Assembly: GCA_029972225.1 (NCBI GenBank)
Contig: CP124756.1
Coordinates: 1,656,001-1,720,000, forward strand
Direction of reading: 5' to 3'
Length of the DNA stretch: 64,000 nucleotides
Origin: Candidatus Thiothrix putei
GTDB lineage: Bacteria > Pseudomonadota > Gammaproteobacteria > Thiotrichales > Thiotrichaceae
This document shows, piece after piece, positions 8,973 through 16,857 of this stretch; the stretch's first letter is position 1; every line of letters begins with the position of its first letter. The notes under the pieces are model-generated. The model did no database searches. It had not been told where the DNA came from and saw only the letters and a program-made list of their open reading frames with translations. A program made the translations under genes and the position numbers.

Positions 8973-9511
8973 GAAGTGGGCGGCATCGACAAAAAAAGGG
9001 CGCGTTTGCCCTCCTTAGCCTCCTGAATGCGCGGTTTTAGTTCATTTTCCAGGAACTTTTCTTGTGCTTCCACATCAGCTTTGGCGGGTATCATCCCCAC
9101 TTTATGGATGTCCATCCCTATTTTCTTCATAAAGACACGTACCCTGTCCTCACTGCGTTTGATGCCTGTCAGCTCCTCAATCTTAGCGGCTGCCGCCTTG
9201 CTGGTTGCGGGGGGATATTCACGAAAATAGGCTTCAATCTTGTCTTTATATGCCATCAAATCACTCTGTGGTTTATTGAATCGTATTTCTTTAAGAGCTT
9301 CTAAACCGTTAGGTTGTAGGTAGGCGTTTAGGTAGGCAAGCAGCGTGGCTTCTGTAATCCTTTCCAATCGTTTGATTTCCTTATGCGTCAACTGTTGGGA
9401 TTTCAGGTACAGCACGGACATTTTCTTACGGACTCTGGGATGAGGATGGCGCTCCTTCCAGTAGAACAGCTCCGCTATCTCATCCTCAGTGAAAGTGATT
9501 TTTAATGTCAT
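8966..9511 (-). CDS. IS630 transposase, N-terminal DNA-binding part, frame A
   Basis: Contains the helix-turn-helix region of IS630 transposases (KEIKRLERITEATLLAYLN and the RSEDRVRVFMKKIGM segment) and the conserved VGMIPAKAD motif. It runs through EGKRALF and then leaves the family frame, ending as LSMPPTSC. At the CTTTTTTTG sequence a -1 shift would continue as FFVDAAHF into frame B, which is the usual organisation of this IS family. The start ATG lies about 83 bp inside the right end. Confidence 0.85.
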   Translation of the reverse strand: MTLKITFTEDEIAELFYWKERHPHPRVRKKMSVLYLKSQQLTHKEIKRLERITEATLLAYLNAYLQPNGLEALKEIRFNKPQSDLMAYKDKIEAYFREYPPATSKAAAAKIEELTGIKRSEDRVRVFMKKIGMDIHKVGMIPAKADVEAQEKFLENELKPRIQEAKEGKRALFLSMPPTSC

Positions 9512-9597
9512 ACATTACTCATGGCTGCTTTTGTTACCAGTCATCTAACCATATTTCCCTGATCAAAAAAACTATTTTATGGCACGGACTGGTATAC

Positions 9598-10212
9598 CTA
9601 CAAAATGGACGAATGAATTGCCACTCTATCCATATAATTTCCTGACTTATTTAATCCAGATAGAAATATATGATAGCCAAGGTTTGACAATTTTTCTTCG
9701 CAGGTATTATTTGTATGTGTATTTTTTTCCCAAAAAAATACTTTTGGTATTAAATTAGACTGATCAGTATGAAGAATAGATTCAATAATTATTTCATCGT
9801 ATCCTTCAGCGTCTATTTTGATGAAATCAACTTCTTTAAGATTTTGTATGCTACATAATTCATTATATGATATACAATTAACATTTATTTTTATTTTATT
9901 ATTGTGTTTTAAAATAGAGCGTATTTTCCCAATAAGTGATTGAGGTCTTTTAAAAAAAGAAGAGTTTTTCCCTTCTTTTCCTGAAATTTCCAGTTCCCTT
10001 GTTTCTGTTCTTTCAGTAATTGCATTGTTAACAAATGCTATTTGATTCTTATGTTGAGAGTAATTTTTTTTTAGCTCAGTAAAAACACTTGGTATGGGTT
10101 CAACTAGAACTGCTTGCCAATATGGATTAGTAAGTAAAAAATCAAAAATAAAATCTTTGCCACTTTCTTTTGAATATTCATATTTACCATCATTTGCACC
10201 TATTTGAATCAT
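9598..10212 (-). CDS. FkbM-family methyltransferase (possibly frame-shifted N-terminus)
   Basis: A 204-residue SAM-dependent methyltransferase: IQIGANDGKYEYS is the SAM-binding glycine motif, followed by VLVEPIPSVF, AITERTETRELEIS and VDFIKIDAEGYDE, the hallmark of FkbM enzymes that O-methylate sugars. The listed ATG sits unusually close to the SAM motif. Immediately upstream in another frame is a 22-codon open stretch (10280-10212) with a good ribosome site whose peptide looks like the missing N-terminus. The two frames are joined by a TAATG overlap beside a run of seven A. One extra A would fuse them. The copy is therefore either coupled, phase-variable or frame-shifted. Its 3' end is intact although an IS630 element inserted right after the stop. 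Confidence 0.8.
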   Translation of the reverse strand: MIQIGANDGKYEYSKESGKDFIFDFLLTNPYWQAVLVEPIPSVFTELKKNYSQHKNQIAFVNNAITERTETRELEISGKEGKNSSFFKRPQSLIGKIRSILKHNNKIKINVNCISYNELCSIQNLKEVDFIKIDAEGYDEIIIESILHTDQSNLIPKVFFWEKNTHTNNTCEEKLSNLGYHIFLSGLNKSGNYMDRVAIHSSIL

Positions 10213-10280
10213 TATAGGATTTTTTTATTAATATTTTTTAAATATAGGTTAATTAAATCAGGTTCTTCTAAGATTTTCAT
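10212..10280 (-). CDS. Short leader frame upstream of FkbM (probable true N-terminus, other frame)
   Basis: ATG at 10280 is preceded by GGAG with a 6-nt spacer, a much better ribosome site than that of the FkbM ATG. The frame encodes MKILEEPDLINLYLKN then INKKIL before a TAA that overlaps the FkbM start (TAATG). Inserting one base in the seven-A run (10220-10226) would give an uninterrupted protein reading NINKKNPIMIQIGANDG, a natural-looking FkbM beginning. Upstream of this ATG the frame stays open into the end of the sulfotransferase gene without another ATG. Whether this is coupling, slippage or a sequencing error cannot be settled from one sequence. Confidence 0.5.
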   Translation of the reverse strand: MKILEEPDLINLYLKNINKKIL

Positions 10281-10392
10281 TTTTAACTCCGTGATAGATT
10301 GTAAAAAAACCAATAATGAGAATATCGTTTTTAATTTAAAATTGATTGAATTTTTGTTTTCTAGATGAAGAAATATATTTTGAACTGAAGTT

Positions 10393-11214
10393 CTAATAAT
10401 AGGTTGTTTTTTCCCCCATAAGTTTTTCTATTTGCTTGATTTCTTCTTCTAGAACAGATTTTATCTGCATTCTTTGATCTTCTGATATTGAAAACGCTGG
10501 GGGTTTATTTTCTTTTGGCTTTAGAAATAATGAGCCAAATTTTAAAATTATTTTGTATTGTGCGGGACTGATTTTTTTTCTAATTGTACGTAAAGCCTGA
10601 AATAATAAATCATATTTTTTTGAAAATTTTATTTTATTTTTTGAGTTGTTTGAGTGAATATTAATGTAGTCTTTATTGAATTTAGAGTGATCAATGTTTA
10701 AAAACTTGGAAACTTCCTTTACTGTATTTTCTTTGTCATTAATTAAATCTTCAAATTTTAAAATTAATATATTATCACGTCCAAATTTTTCCACATAAGG
10801 CTTTATTTGTGAGTAATATTTAGTTATTTCAATGAGCGGTAAATAATTATTGAGTGCCGTGTTAAAAGAATAATCAATATAACCTCGCTCGTAAAAATGT
10901 TTGTAACTTGATGCAATCCGATCTATTGGGTTTCTTATTATATAAATGAATTTCATTGATGGGTTGTGTTCGTACATTAACTCTATGGCTTTGCCAGACA
11001 AATCTGTGGAAAAGGTGTATTTGGTTGAAGCTTCAAAAAAACAACTTTCTTGTTGTTTAGTGTCAAAATATTTTCCAAGGCTAATATTTTTTTTTAAAAA
11101 AATATCTGGCTCTTTAGGCTTTGATCCAATTAAATGAGGGTGGCTAGATAATATATCAAATAAAGTAGTAGTCCCAGATTTTTGTGAACCAACAATAATA
11201 AAGTTGATTTTCAT
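10393..11214 (-). CDS. Sulfotransferase (PAPS-dependent, sulfotransfer_1/3 type)
   Basis: A 273-residue enzyme with the 5'-phosphosulfate loop GSQKSGTTTL at residues 9-18 and the 3'-phosphate-binding motif IIRNPIDRIASSY at about 92-104, in the order and spacing typical of carbohydrate sulfotransferases. It should transfer sulfate from PAPS to a hydroxyl or amino group of the cluster's glycan. PAPS could be supplied by the APS kinase gene at the head of the same gene cluster. The start overlaps the flippase stop by 4 bp (ATGA), so it is cotranscribed with the assembly genes. The AT-rich coding sequence matches its neighbours. Confidence 0.85.
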   Translation of the reverse strand: MKINFIIVGSQKSGTTTLFDILSSHPHLIGSKPKEPDIFLKKNISLGKYFDTKQQESCFFEASTKYTFSTDLSGKAIELMYEHNPSMKFIYIIRNPIDRIASSYKHFYERGYIDYSFNTALNNYLPLIEITKYYSQIKPYVEKFGRDNILILKFEDLINDKENTVKEVSKFLNIDHSKFNKDYINIHSNNSKNKIKFSKKYDLLFQALRTIRKKISPAQYKIILKFGSLFLKPKENKPPAFSISEDQRMQIKSVLEEEIKQIEKLMGEKTTYY

Positions 11215-12449
11215 AGTTTTAAAACCAATTGAAATGATCTTGTGATCATGAAAATGTAAGGTAAAGAAGCAATAATGGCATAGGCTTTTACCGTATTTAC
11301 CAAGTCAAAGTTAAGGTATACCATTAATAGAATAATAAATGTTTTTATTGTTATGCTGAAAATCTCAAGCATTAATAAAAAGAATTGGTCTTTTTTCAAT
11401 ACCAAAACTCTTGCTGAAACAGGAGAGATAAACACAAAAAATAAATAAATAGAAAGTGAAGCTGCAATTTCTCCAGAAGTACTCCAGTTTGAACCAAATA
11501 TAAAAGAAAATATGTCTGTACTGAAAAAATAAAATATAGAAAATATAGGAGAGCTAATGATGGCTAAGTTAGATGTGAATTTAAATATGATTTTTTTTAA
11601 ATTCTTATTATTATTAATGTTTAATGCTATTATTGGTGTTGTTGCTTTATTAACAGATGCTGAAATTAAAGTAATGGGCATTTTTAATGCTCTTTCGGCT
11701 AAAGTAAAATAACCAATACTGGTTAAACCAAAAAAGTAAGTTAGTAAAATACTAGGCACTCCTTGAGATGATGCATTAAGTAATAATTGTGGTGTGCCGT
11801 ATTTTATAAATTCAGGATTTTTCTTAATAATAGCCACTGACTTTAATAGTTGATTTTTTTTTAGGTTAATGTCTATTTGTATTTCTTTTTTTGAAAATAA
11901 GAAATACATTAATGTTAATGCTATTTGTCCAAACAAGGCTGATATTATTAAGTTTTCATCATGGTAAAAAAATAAACCTAATAATATATTAATAGAGCCT
12001 ATCAATATAGCTTGAAGAAAAATGGGAAAAGCTAATGTCTTGAATTTGTGTTTTCTAATTAGCCATTGTTCATAACCTTTGGAATTAGCTAAAAAAAATG
12101 TATAAAAAACGACAAAAAAACCAATCATCACATGAGTATTATTAATATATTCAAATATTGATAATACAACTAAAATAAATATTGCTACAATTGATGAAAA
12201 TATTGAAAATAAATTAATTATTTTAGTTATGTCAATTGCCGTGCGATCAAGTGTGGGCAGATTTACTGCATTCTGATAAGTTAAAGTAAATAACGGCAAT
12301 AATATAATTGATGCGACATTGAATATATTCAAAACTCCAAAAGCATCGGGTGTATATATTCTGGTTAATACTGGCATTATTGAAATTGACAATATTTGCG
12401 CAGCTAACGTACCTCCGCCAATAATAAGAACATTTTTAATTGTTTGCAT
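11211..12449 (-). CDS. Wzx-type polysaccharide flippase / oligosaccharide transporter
   Basis: A 412-residue integral membrane protein of the MOP (polysaccharide transporter) superfamily with about 12 predicted hydrophobic helices. The N-terminus (NVLIIGGGTLAAQILSISI, MPVLTRIYTPDAFGVLNIF) is the characteristic first helix and the TRxYxPxxFG motif of Wzx-like flippases. It should move lipid-linked repeat units across the cytoplasmic membrane. Overlaps on both sides (14 bp with the GT4 gene, 4 bp with the sulfotransferase) place it inside a tightly packed operon. The presence of both Wzx-like and ligase/Wzy-like proteins argues for a Wzy-dependent rather than an ABC-transporter pathway. Confidence 0.85.
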   Translation of the reverse strand: MQTIKNVLIIGGGTLAAQILSISIMPVLTRIYTPDAFGVLNIFNVASIILLPLFTLTYQNAVNLPTLDRTAIDITKIINLFSIFSSIVAIFILVVLSIFEYINNTHVMIGFFVVFYTFFLANSKGYEQWLIRKHKFKTLAFPIFLQAILIGSINILLGLFFYHDENLIISALFGQIALTLMYFLFSKKEIQIDINLKKNQLLKSVAIIKKNPEFIKYGTPQLLLNASSQGVPSILLTYFFGLTSIGYFTLAERALKMPITLISASVNKATTPIIALNINNNKNLKKIIFKFTSNLAIISSPIFSIFYFFSTDIFSFIFGSNWSTSGEIAASLSIYLFFVFISPVSARVLVLKKDQFFLLMLEIFSITIKTFIILLMVYLNFDLVNTVKAYAIIASLPYIFMITRSFQLVLKL

Positions 12450-13710
12450 GTTTTTCTACAATATAAAGAAATTTTCTTTTTATTTCATCTGGATGATAAG
12501 TTCTAGGAACTAATGCACTATCTTGTAAACTAGACAGCTCTTTAATTTTTTCAATAGTCTTATTAATATTTGGTGATTCTATCTCATTAACAAATAACTG
12601 AGGTATTTCTTTTTCAAAAGAAAATAAAATGCTTTCTTTGGGAGATGTGGCAAATATTGGGCATTTTAATGTTATATACTCAAATAATTTGCTGGGTATA
12701 TTTGATATACTCATTGATGTCAGTAATAAAACATTTGACTGAGAAAGAAGATGGAAAAGCTCTTCTCTTTCTACTTCATCTTTTAATGTTATAGTTATAT
12801 TTTTTAAATTGTTGTTTTGTAACTTAATTGTGTCTATTTCTTCTAAATCTTCTTTTGTTAAACGTCCAATTATTTGAATAGTAAAGTGATAATTCGGTAA
12901 TTGGTAACCAGCTGAAATAATAGGAGAAATAAAATGATGTGCTCTCTGAGTACTTCGTGAACCTCTTATACGACCAGCATAAGTCATTATTATATTTTGG
13001 GACGGGTTTTTTTGTTTATTGCTATGTAGTTTATTTAGTAGTTCTTCTTCAATAACTGGATAGCCGTTCGTAATAACGTAAGATTTATTTTCTATGTTTT
13101 TATAACGATTAATCAGTAAACTCAACCACTTTGAACTGGATGTTAAAATTATTGCTGAGTTCTTCACAACTAACGCTTCTAGTTTTTTTTCTATCCAATA
13201 TCTGATGCCTTTAGAATGTAATGAATCTTTCAGTGATTCATCTAACCAACCATCACGCATATCAATAATATGTTTCTTTTTATATTTTTTTGATAAATAC
13301 ATCCCTAGTATATGCAATGATTCTGGAGGACTAGATGTTAAAATAAAATCACTATTTTTGATTTCTTCTTGAACCGCTGAGTCAAAAGCTACACTCCAAT
13401 TCCATAGTATAATAGGATCTGGAATTAAAAGATTGTTAACAATATATTTTCTTAATGTGTTTTCTTTTCTATGTGGAGAAAAGCTCAAATTGTTTTCTTT
13501 TTTTTGTTTTCTCCATGTATACAAATTAAATCGATCAAATACTTCAATTTGTTTTCCCCATGGCTTTTCTAAAATGGTATTTTTTTTCCCAGATGTAATC
13601 ATGGTAATATAAATGTTATTTTCTAAACACCAGTCAATGTATCTTTTTATTCGATAGTTACCAACATGTCCAGTTGCTTCCCAAAAAGGAGCAATAATTA
13701 CAATATTCAT
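12436..13710 (-). CDS. Glycosyltransferase family 4 (GT-B fold)
   Basis: A 424-residue GT-B enzyme. The N-terminus (NIVIIAPFWEATGHVGNYRIKRY) and the acceptor-domain segment DFILTSSPPESLHILG resemble GT4-like enzymes of exopolysaccharide loci. The C-terminal donor domain shows MTYAGRIRGSRSTQ, IQIIGRLTKEDL and SNIPSKLFEYITLKCPIFA, the last matching the E-x7-E region of GT4 enzymes. It should act on the cytoplasmic face. It overlaps the flippase start by 14 bp and the following GT2 by 4 bp. Donor sugar is not deducible. Confidence 0.8.
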   Translation of the reverse strand: MNIVIIAPFWEATGHVGNYRIKRYIDWCLENNIYITMITSGKKNTILEKPWGKQIEVFDRFNLYTWRKQKKENNLSFSPHRKENTLRKYIVNNLLIPDPIILWNWSVAFDSAVQEEIKNSDFILTSSPPESLHILGMYLSKKYKKKHIIDMRDGWLDESLKDSLHSKGIRYWIEKKLEALVVKNSAIILTSSSKWLSLLINRYKNIENKSYVITNGYPVIEEELLNKLHSNKQKNPSQNIIMTYAGRIRGSRSTQRAHHFISPIISAGYQLPNYHFTIQIIGRLTKEDLEEIDTIKLQNNNLKNITITLKDEVEREELFHLLSQSNVLLLTSMSISNIPSKLFEYITLKCPIFATSPKESILFSFEKEIPQLFVNEIESPNINKTIEKIKELSSLQDSALVPRTYHPDEIKRKFLYIVEKHANN

Positions 13711-14525
13711 TTATAAAATTTCTCATATATTAACTTGTTTGACGTAAGCATGAATTTGCTTTTTTTATATAATGATACTAATTTTGATGTTGAATGATTA
13801 TGATGGATAATTGTGTACTTTGTATTACAAACACTTTTAAGATTATGGCGATATAATTGTTCCCCTATATAAAGTTCTTCACTATATAGAAAGGGAGCAT
13901 CATGAATTATCCCACCTTTATCAAAGAAAGCTTTACTTAAAAAGAAAAATGAACCATGGGATGTATATATTAAATATTCTTTTTTTTCTTTGGGATCTTT
14001 TTTTATAGATAACTTATCTTTTATGTGGCTAAGATAAATATATAGTCCGCCAATCCAATGAAATGAGTGAATAAGAATTTGTTTTAAAAGAAATGCTTGA
14101 CTAGGTCTGTTTTTTAAATGTGGATTTTGTGCAGTACCTGTTTGTGTTTTTATTAAAGAAGATACTTGTCCAATATTTTCAATATTAGTATCAAGTATAT
14201 CTAAAATGTTTTTGTCTAATGTAAGATCTGTATTAGATACACATACCCATGATGGATTTTTGTTATAAGATTTTCTGTAAAAGTCAAGTCCATAACTACA
14301 ACCATTTAAATAGCCTAAATTATTTTTAGGATTTAAAAGCGTCACTCGATAAAAACTGTTTATGATTTCATGTTCTTTAAATGTTCCGATATTATCTGTT
14401 ATAACAATATCTATGTCATATTTTGTATTATTTAATGCGTCAATTTGTGTAATGTAGTTATTTACTTCATTTATATTGTTAAATCCTATTATTAGAAAAA
14501 CGATGTTGGGTTTTTTTTGATGCAT
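13707..14525 (-). CDS. Glycosyltransferase family 2
   Basis: A 272-residue GT2-like protein: IVFLIIGFNNINEV at the start, VVITDNIGTF, and the acidic VCVSNTDLTLDKNIL segment take the place of the usual DxD nucleotide-binding motif (here NTDLT). SHGSFFFLSKAFFDKGG and FLYSEELYIGEQL carry the downstream acceptor-side acidic residues (the EE in place of ED). It is coupled to the upstream ligase gene (2 bp gap) and overlaps the downstream GT4 by 4 bp. The DxD being reduced to T-D is a mild departure from the family, so activity is likely but unproven. Confidence 0.78.
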   Translation of the reverse strand: MHQKKPNIVFLIIGFNNINEVNNYITQIDALNNTKYDIDIVITDNIGTFKEHEIINSFYRVTLLNPKNNLGYLNGCSYGLDFYRKSYNKNPSWVCVSNTDLTLDKNILDILDTNIENIGQVSSLIKTQTGTAQNPHLKNRPSQAFLLKQILIHSFHWIGGLYIYLSHIKDKLSIKKDPKEKKEYLIYTSHGSFFFLSKAFFDKGGIIHDAPFLYSEELYIGEQLYRHNLKSVCNTKYTIIHHNHSTSKLVSLYKKSKFMLTSNKLIYEKFYK

Positions 14526-14526
14526 T

Positions 14527-15915
14527 TTAATATTTCCTAGAAAGCTTTTCTGTTTCTTTTGCAGCTAAATACATAATAAATAAAGTTATTGTAACTGATG
14601 AAGCTAAATATGGATTAAAAAATGAGGCTATACCTAGTGATAGTAATGTGAGTGCTATACTTAATTCTAATATTGTTACACTTGAATGTAATTTATTATT
14701 AATTTTAATTCTATAGCTTATGATTCTATATGCTAAGAAGAAAAATGGTAAAGTTACAATAAATAGTCCTACTATACCTGTTCTGTAAAGAACCATGGCA
14801 TATTGAACTTCTGCTGATAAACCAGAACCTCTATAATATCCTTCTAACGGAATTCCTACTCCTTTCCCTAAAAACGGAGCCTCAATCCATGCATCTAACA
14901 TTGCTTTTGTTTGAATAACTCTGGCTTCTTTTACATAATCTTCAAGAGTTGATGAGCTTTGTAATTCTATTAATTTATTTTCAGCTAATGGATTTTGCAG
15001 TAAAAAATATGAGCCAATTATAAATACCATAAGAATTGCAGGTGCTGTTTTTATTAAGGGAATAAGCTGTTTAGTGCTTTTTGCTTGTCCTGCAATAAAT
15101 AACATTGCACTGATAAATATCGAAAGTATTGGTCCTCTTAAGAAATTCAATATTATTGGTAATAAGTTTACTATGACTAATAATATGGATATGGTTTTTG
15201 ACTTTGAGCTTTTATTATAGATTAATAACAAACCGTAAAATAAGCCTATAAAGCCATAGAGTATAGATTCATAGCTTAATCTGATATAATTAATTTTTTT
15301 ATCCATATCTCTTCCTAGATAAACCCAGTTGTCAACTATTAAGATTCTGATTTCATCTGAACTAATATGAGCAAAAATAAATACTGAACTAAGAAGTAAT
15401 ACGGCTGTTAGTATCCAAGCTTTAATAAAAGGAAAATATCTGCTAAATAAATAATAAAGTGGATAAAATCCTAATAAACCAAAAAATCTTAATATATCTG
15501 ATAATGCATTGGAAATTTCAGCACCATTATATAATACTCCCCAGAAAAATAATAAACCAGGAAAAACAATGCTATAAAAAATTATAATTTTGTGTGTTTT
15601 GGGAGATATTTCTTGTAATGATTGCCTGAATTTACGATTCAATAAAAATGTTGATATTATGAAGAGTAATAATAATCCTCTTCCTGGTAGAAAACCAATT
15701 TTTAACCAAGCACCAGACATTCCAAATATTAATTCATTTAACCATATTATAATTAAAGAAATTGATAGGTTTCTGGTGAAAATATATGTTGTTATAAGGG
15801 GTAATAGTATTACTGATAGTAATACTATTAGTGGATTTGTCGGCGCAACTGTTAAACCAAAAACTGTTGAAAACCCTGATAGTAAAGCAACATATATTCC
15901 TTTATTTCTATTCAT
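14527..15915 (-). CDS. O-antigen ligase / Wzy-type polymerase, multi-spanning
   Basis: A 462-residue protein with roughly 11-12 hydrophobic segments and a large extracytoplasmic loop around residues 300-360 (QNPLAENKLIELQSSS to GKGVGIPLEGYYRGSG). The loop contains the short motif A-P-F-L-G-K-G-V-G, typical of the WaaL/Wzy superfamily. It should polymerise or ligate the repeat units in the periplasm. It is the only such protein seen in the cluster. It follows the second sulfotransferase by 4 bp and precedes GT2 by one base, so all are translated from the same message. Confidence 0.82.
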   Translation of the reverse strand: MNRNKGIYVALLSGFSTVFGLTVAPTNPLIVLLSVILLPLITTYIFTRNLSISLIIIWLNELIFGMSGAWLKIGFLPGRGLLLLFIISTFLLNRKFRQSLQEISPKTHKIIIFYSIVFPGLLFFWGVLYNGAEISNALSDILRFFGLLGFYPLYYLFSRYFPFIKAWILTAVLLLSSVFIFAHISSDEIRILIVDNWVYLGRDMDKKINYIRLSYESILYGFIGLFYGLLLIYNKSSKSKTISILLVIVNLLPIILNFLRGPILSIFISAMLFIAGQAKSTKQLIPLIKTAPAILMVFIIGSYFLLQNPLAENKLIELQSSSTLEDYVKEARVIQTKAMLDAWIEAPFLGKGVGIPLEGYYRGSGLSAEVQYAMVLYRTGIVGLFIVTLPFFFLAYRIISYRIKINNKLHSSVTILELSIALTLLSLGIASFFNPYLASSVTITLFIMYLAAKETEKLSRKY

Positions 15916-15919
15916 TTTA

Positions 15920-16693
15920 TTAATTGCTTTTTGCGATTTTTGTAAGTGGTTTATATATTATATTTCGTGTAAGTATATTAGCATAGTTATTGATTTGCTT
16001 ATTGTGATGCTTGTTATTGTTTTTATTAAATACGGTTGAATTTTTTTCATTTAATATGATCTCTTTGTATTTATTATAAATTATAATGTCTTCTTGGTTG
16101 TTTTCTTTAATTATACTGATTAATTTTTTACTGTTCATTATTTCTTTTTTTATTGTGTTGTCATAAGCTGTATTTCTGTTGGCATTTATTTGGGTTAATA
16201 TTTTTTCTCCGCTTAGCTTATTTAGCATTTCCATACAAAATTTAAAATCTTCTGTAATTCCAACAAAAAACATTTTTTTCTCAAGTGTTTCTAGAGCCTC
16301 TTTCGATTCTTTGTTTTCAGAGAAAAATCCAGTTTGTAAGTTTTGCATATCTGGCGATTTAATCCATTCTTCAAGAGGTATTGTGTCACCAGTGCGTTGT
16401 CTATGGTATTGATAATGAGATATACAACGATCAATAGGGTTTCGCAAAAAAGTATAATATTTGATATTAGGAATGCTGGAAGCTAAATCTGATAATGGAC
16501 TTAATTCATGCGAAGCTATGCTTTTGATGTTAAATGGCCATAGTTTTTTAGTTAGTTTGAAGTCATCACTGGAAAAAAACGTATTCTTCATATTCAAACG
16601 TTTTACATCACAGTGATGAATGCCGAAACTACTTCTTAGTATGAGATTAGTCGACGAACCCGCTGTTTTTGGAATGTGAACGAAAGCAAGCAT
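15920..16693 (-). CDS. Sulfotransferase family 2-like protein
   Basis: A 257-residue protein starting MLAFVHIPKTAGSS, in which HIPKTAGSS (residues 6-14) is the PAPS 5'-phosphosulfate loop of sulfotransfer_2 enzymes, followed by YTFLRNPIDRCISHYQYH with the 3'-phosphate arginine/serine motif. This ATG has GGAG six bases upstream; a frame extension to 16720 would begin at TTG inside a mobile repeat and is rejected. It is the second sulfotransferase of the cluster and likely uses PAPS made with the help of CysC. The C-terminal third is lysine/asparagine-rich and poorly conserved in appearance. Its 5' region is abutted by the 95-bp MITE-like repeat (16706-16800), so its leader or promoter has been remodelled by that repeat. 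Confidence 0.82.
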   Translation of the reverse strand: MLAFVHIPKTAGSSTNLILRSSFGIHHCDVKRLNMKNTFFSSDDFKLTKKLWPFNIKSIASHELSPLSDLASSIPNIKYYTFLRNPIDRCISHYQYHRQRTGDTIPLEEWIKSPDMQNLQTGFFSENKESKEALETLEKKMFFVGITEDFKFCMEMLNKLSGEKILTQINANRNTAYDNTIKKEIMNSKKLISIIKENNQEDIIIYNKYKEIILNEKNSTVFNKNNNKHHNKQINNYANILTRNIIYKPLTKIAKSN

Positions 16694-16705
16694 CTTTTCT
16701 CCATT

Positions 16706-16800
16706 TAAGTACTTATGCAAAAGTTTTTCGGAAAAACCACCCCTTACAAATCAATCGGTTACGATTGCAAAGTTCCGAGTAACTTATGCCTAAGTACTTA
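16706..16800. repeat. 95-bp MITE-like inverted-repeat element, copy 1
   Basis: Bounded at both ends by the palindrome TAAGTACTTA. The terminal 20 bases (TAAGTACTTATGCAAAAGTT) match the reverse complement of the other end (TAAGTACTTAGGCATAAGTT) at 18 of 20 positions. No open frame is inside. A second copy of identical length with 4 differences lies at 53746-53840. It sits 12 bp upstream of a sulfotransferase start codon. Confidence 0.8.
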
Positions 16801-16857
16801 TATATTTATAACTGGTTAAATAAAAAATAAACTAATTTCTAATATATTTAAATAACA

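Larger units (their letters stand above)
8459..9594 (-). mobile_element. IS630-family insertion sequence, copy A (complete)
   Basis: About 1136 bp. The outer ends read TACC at the left and GGTA at the right, each flanked by TA, the dinucleotide duplicated by IS630/Tc1-type elements. It carries two overlapping minus-strand frames that together make one transposase through a frameshift. It inserted directly after the stop codon of the FkbM gene, so that gene is not truncated. A second, left-truncated copy lies at 54935-55547. Confidence 0.85.
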
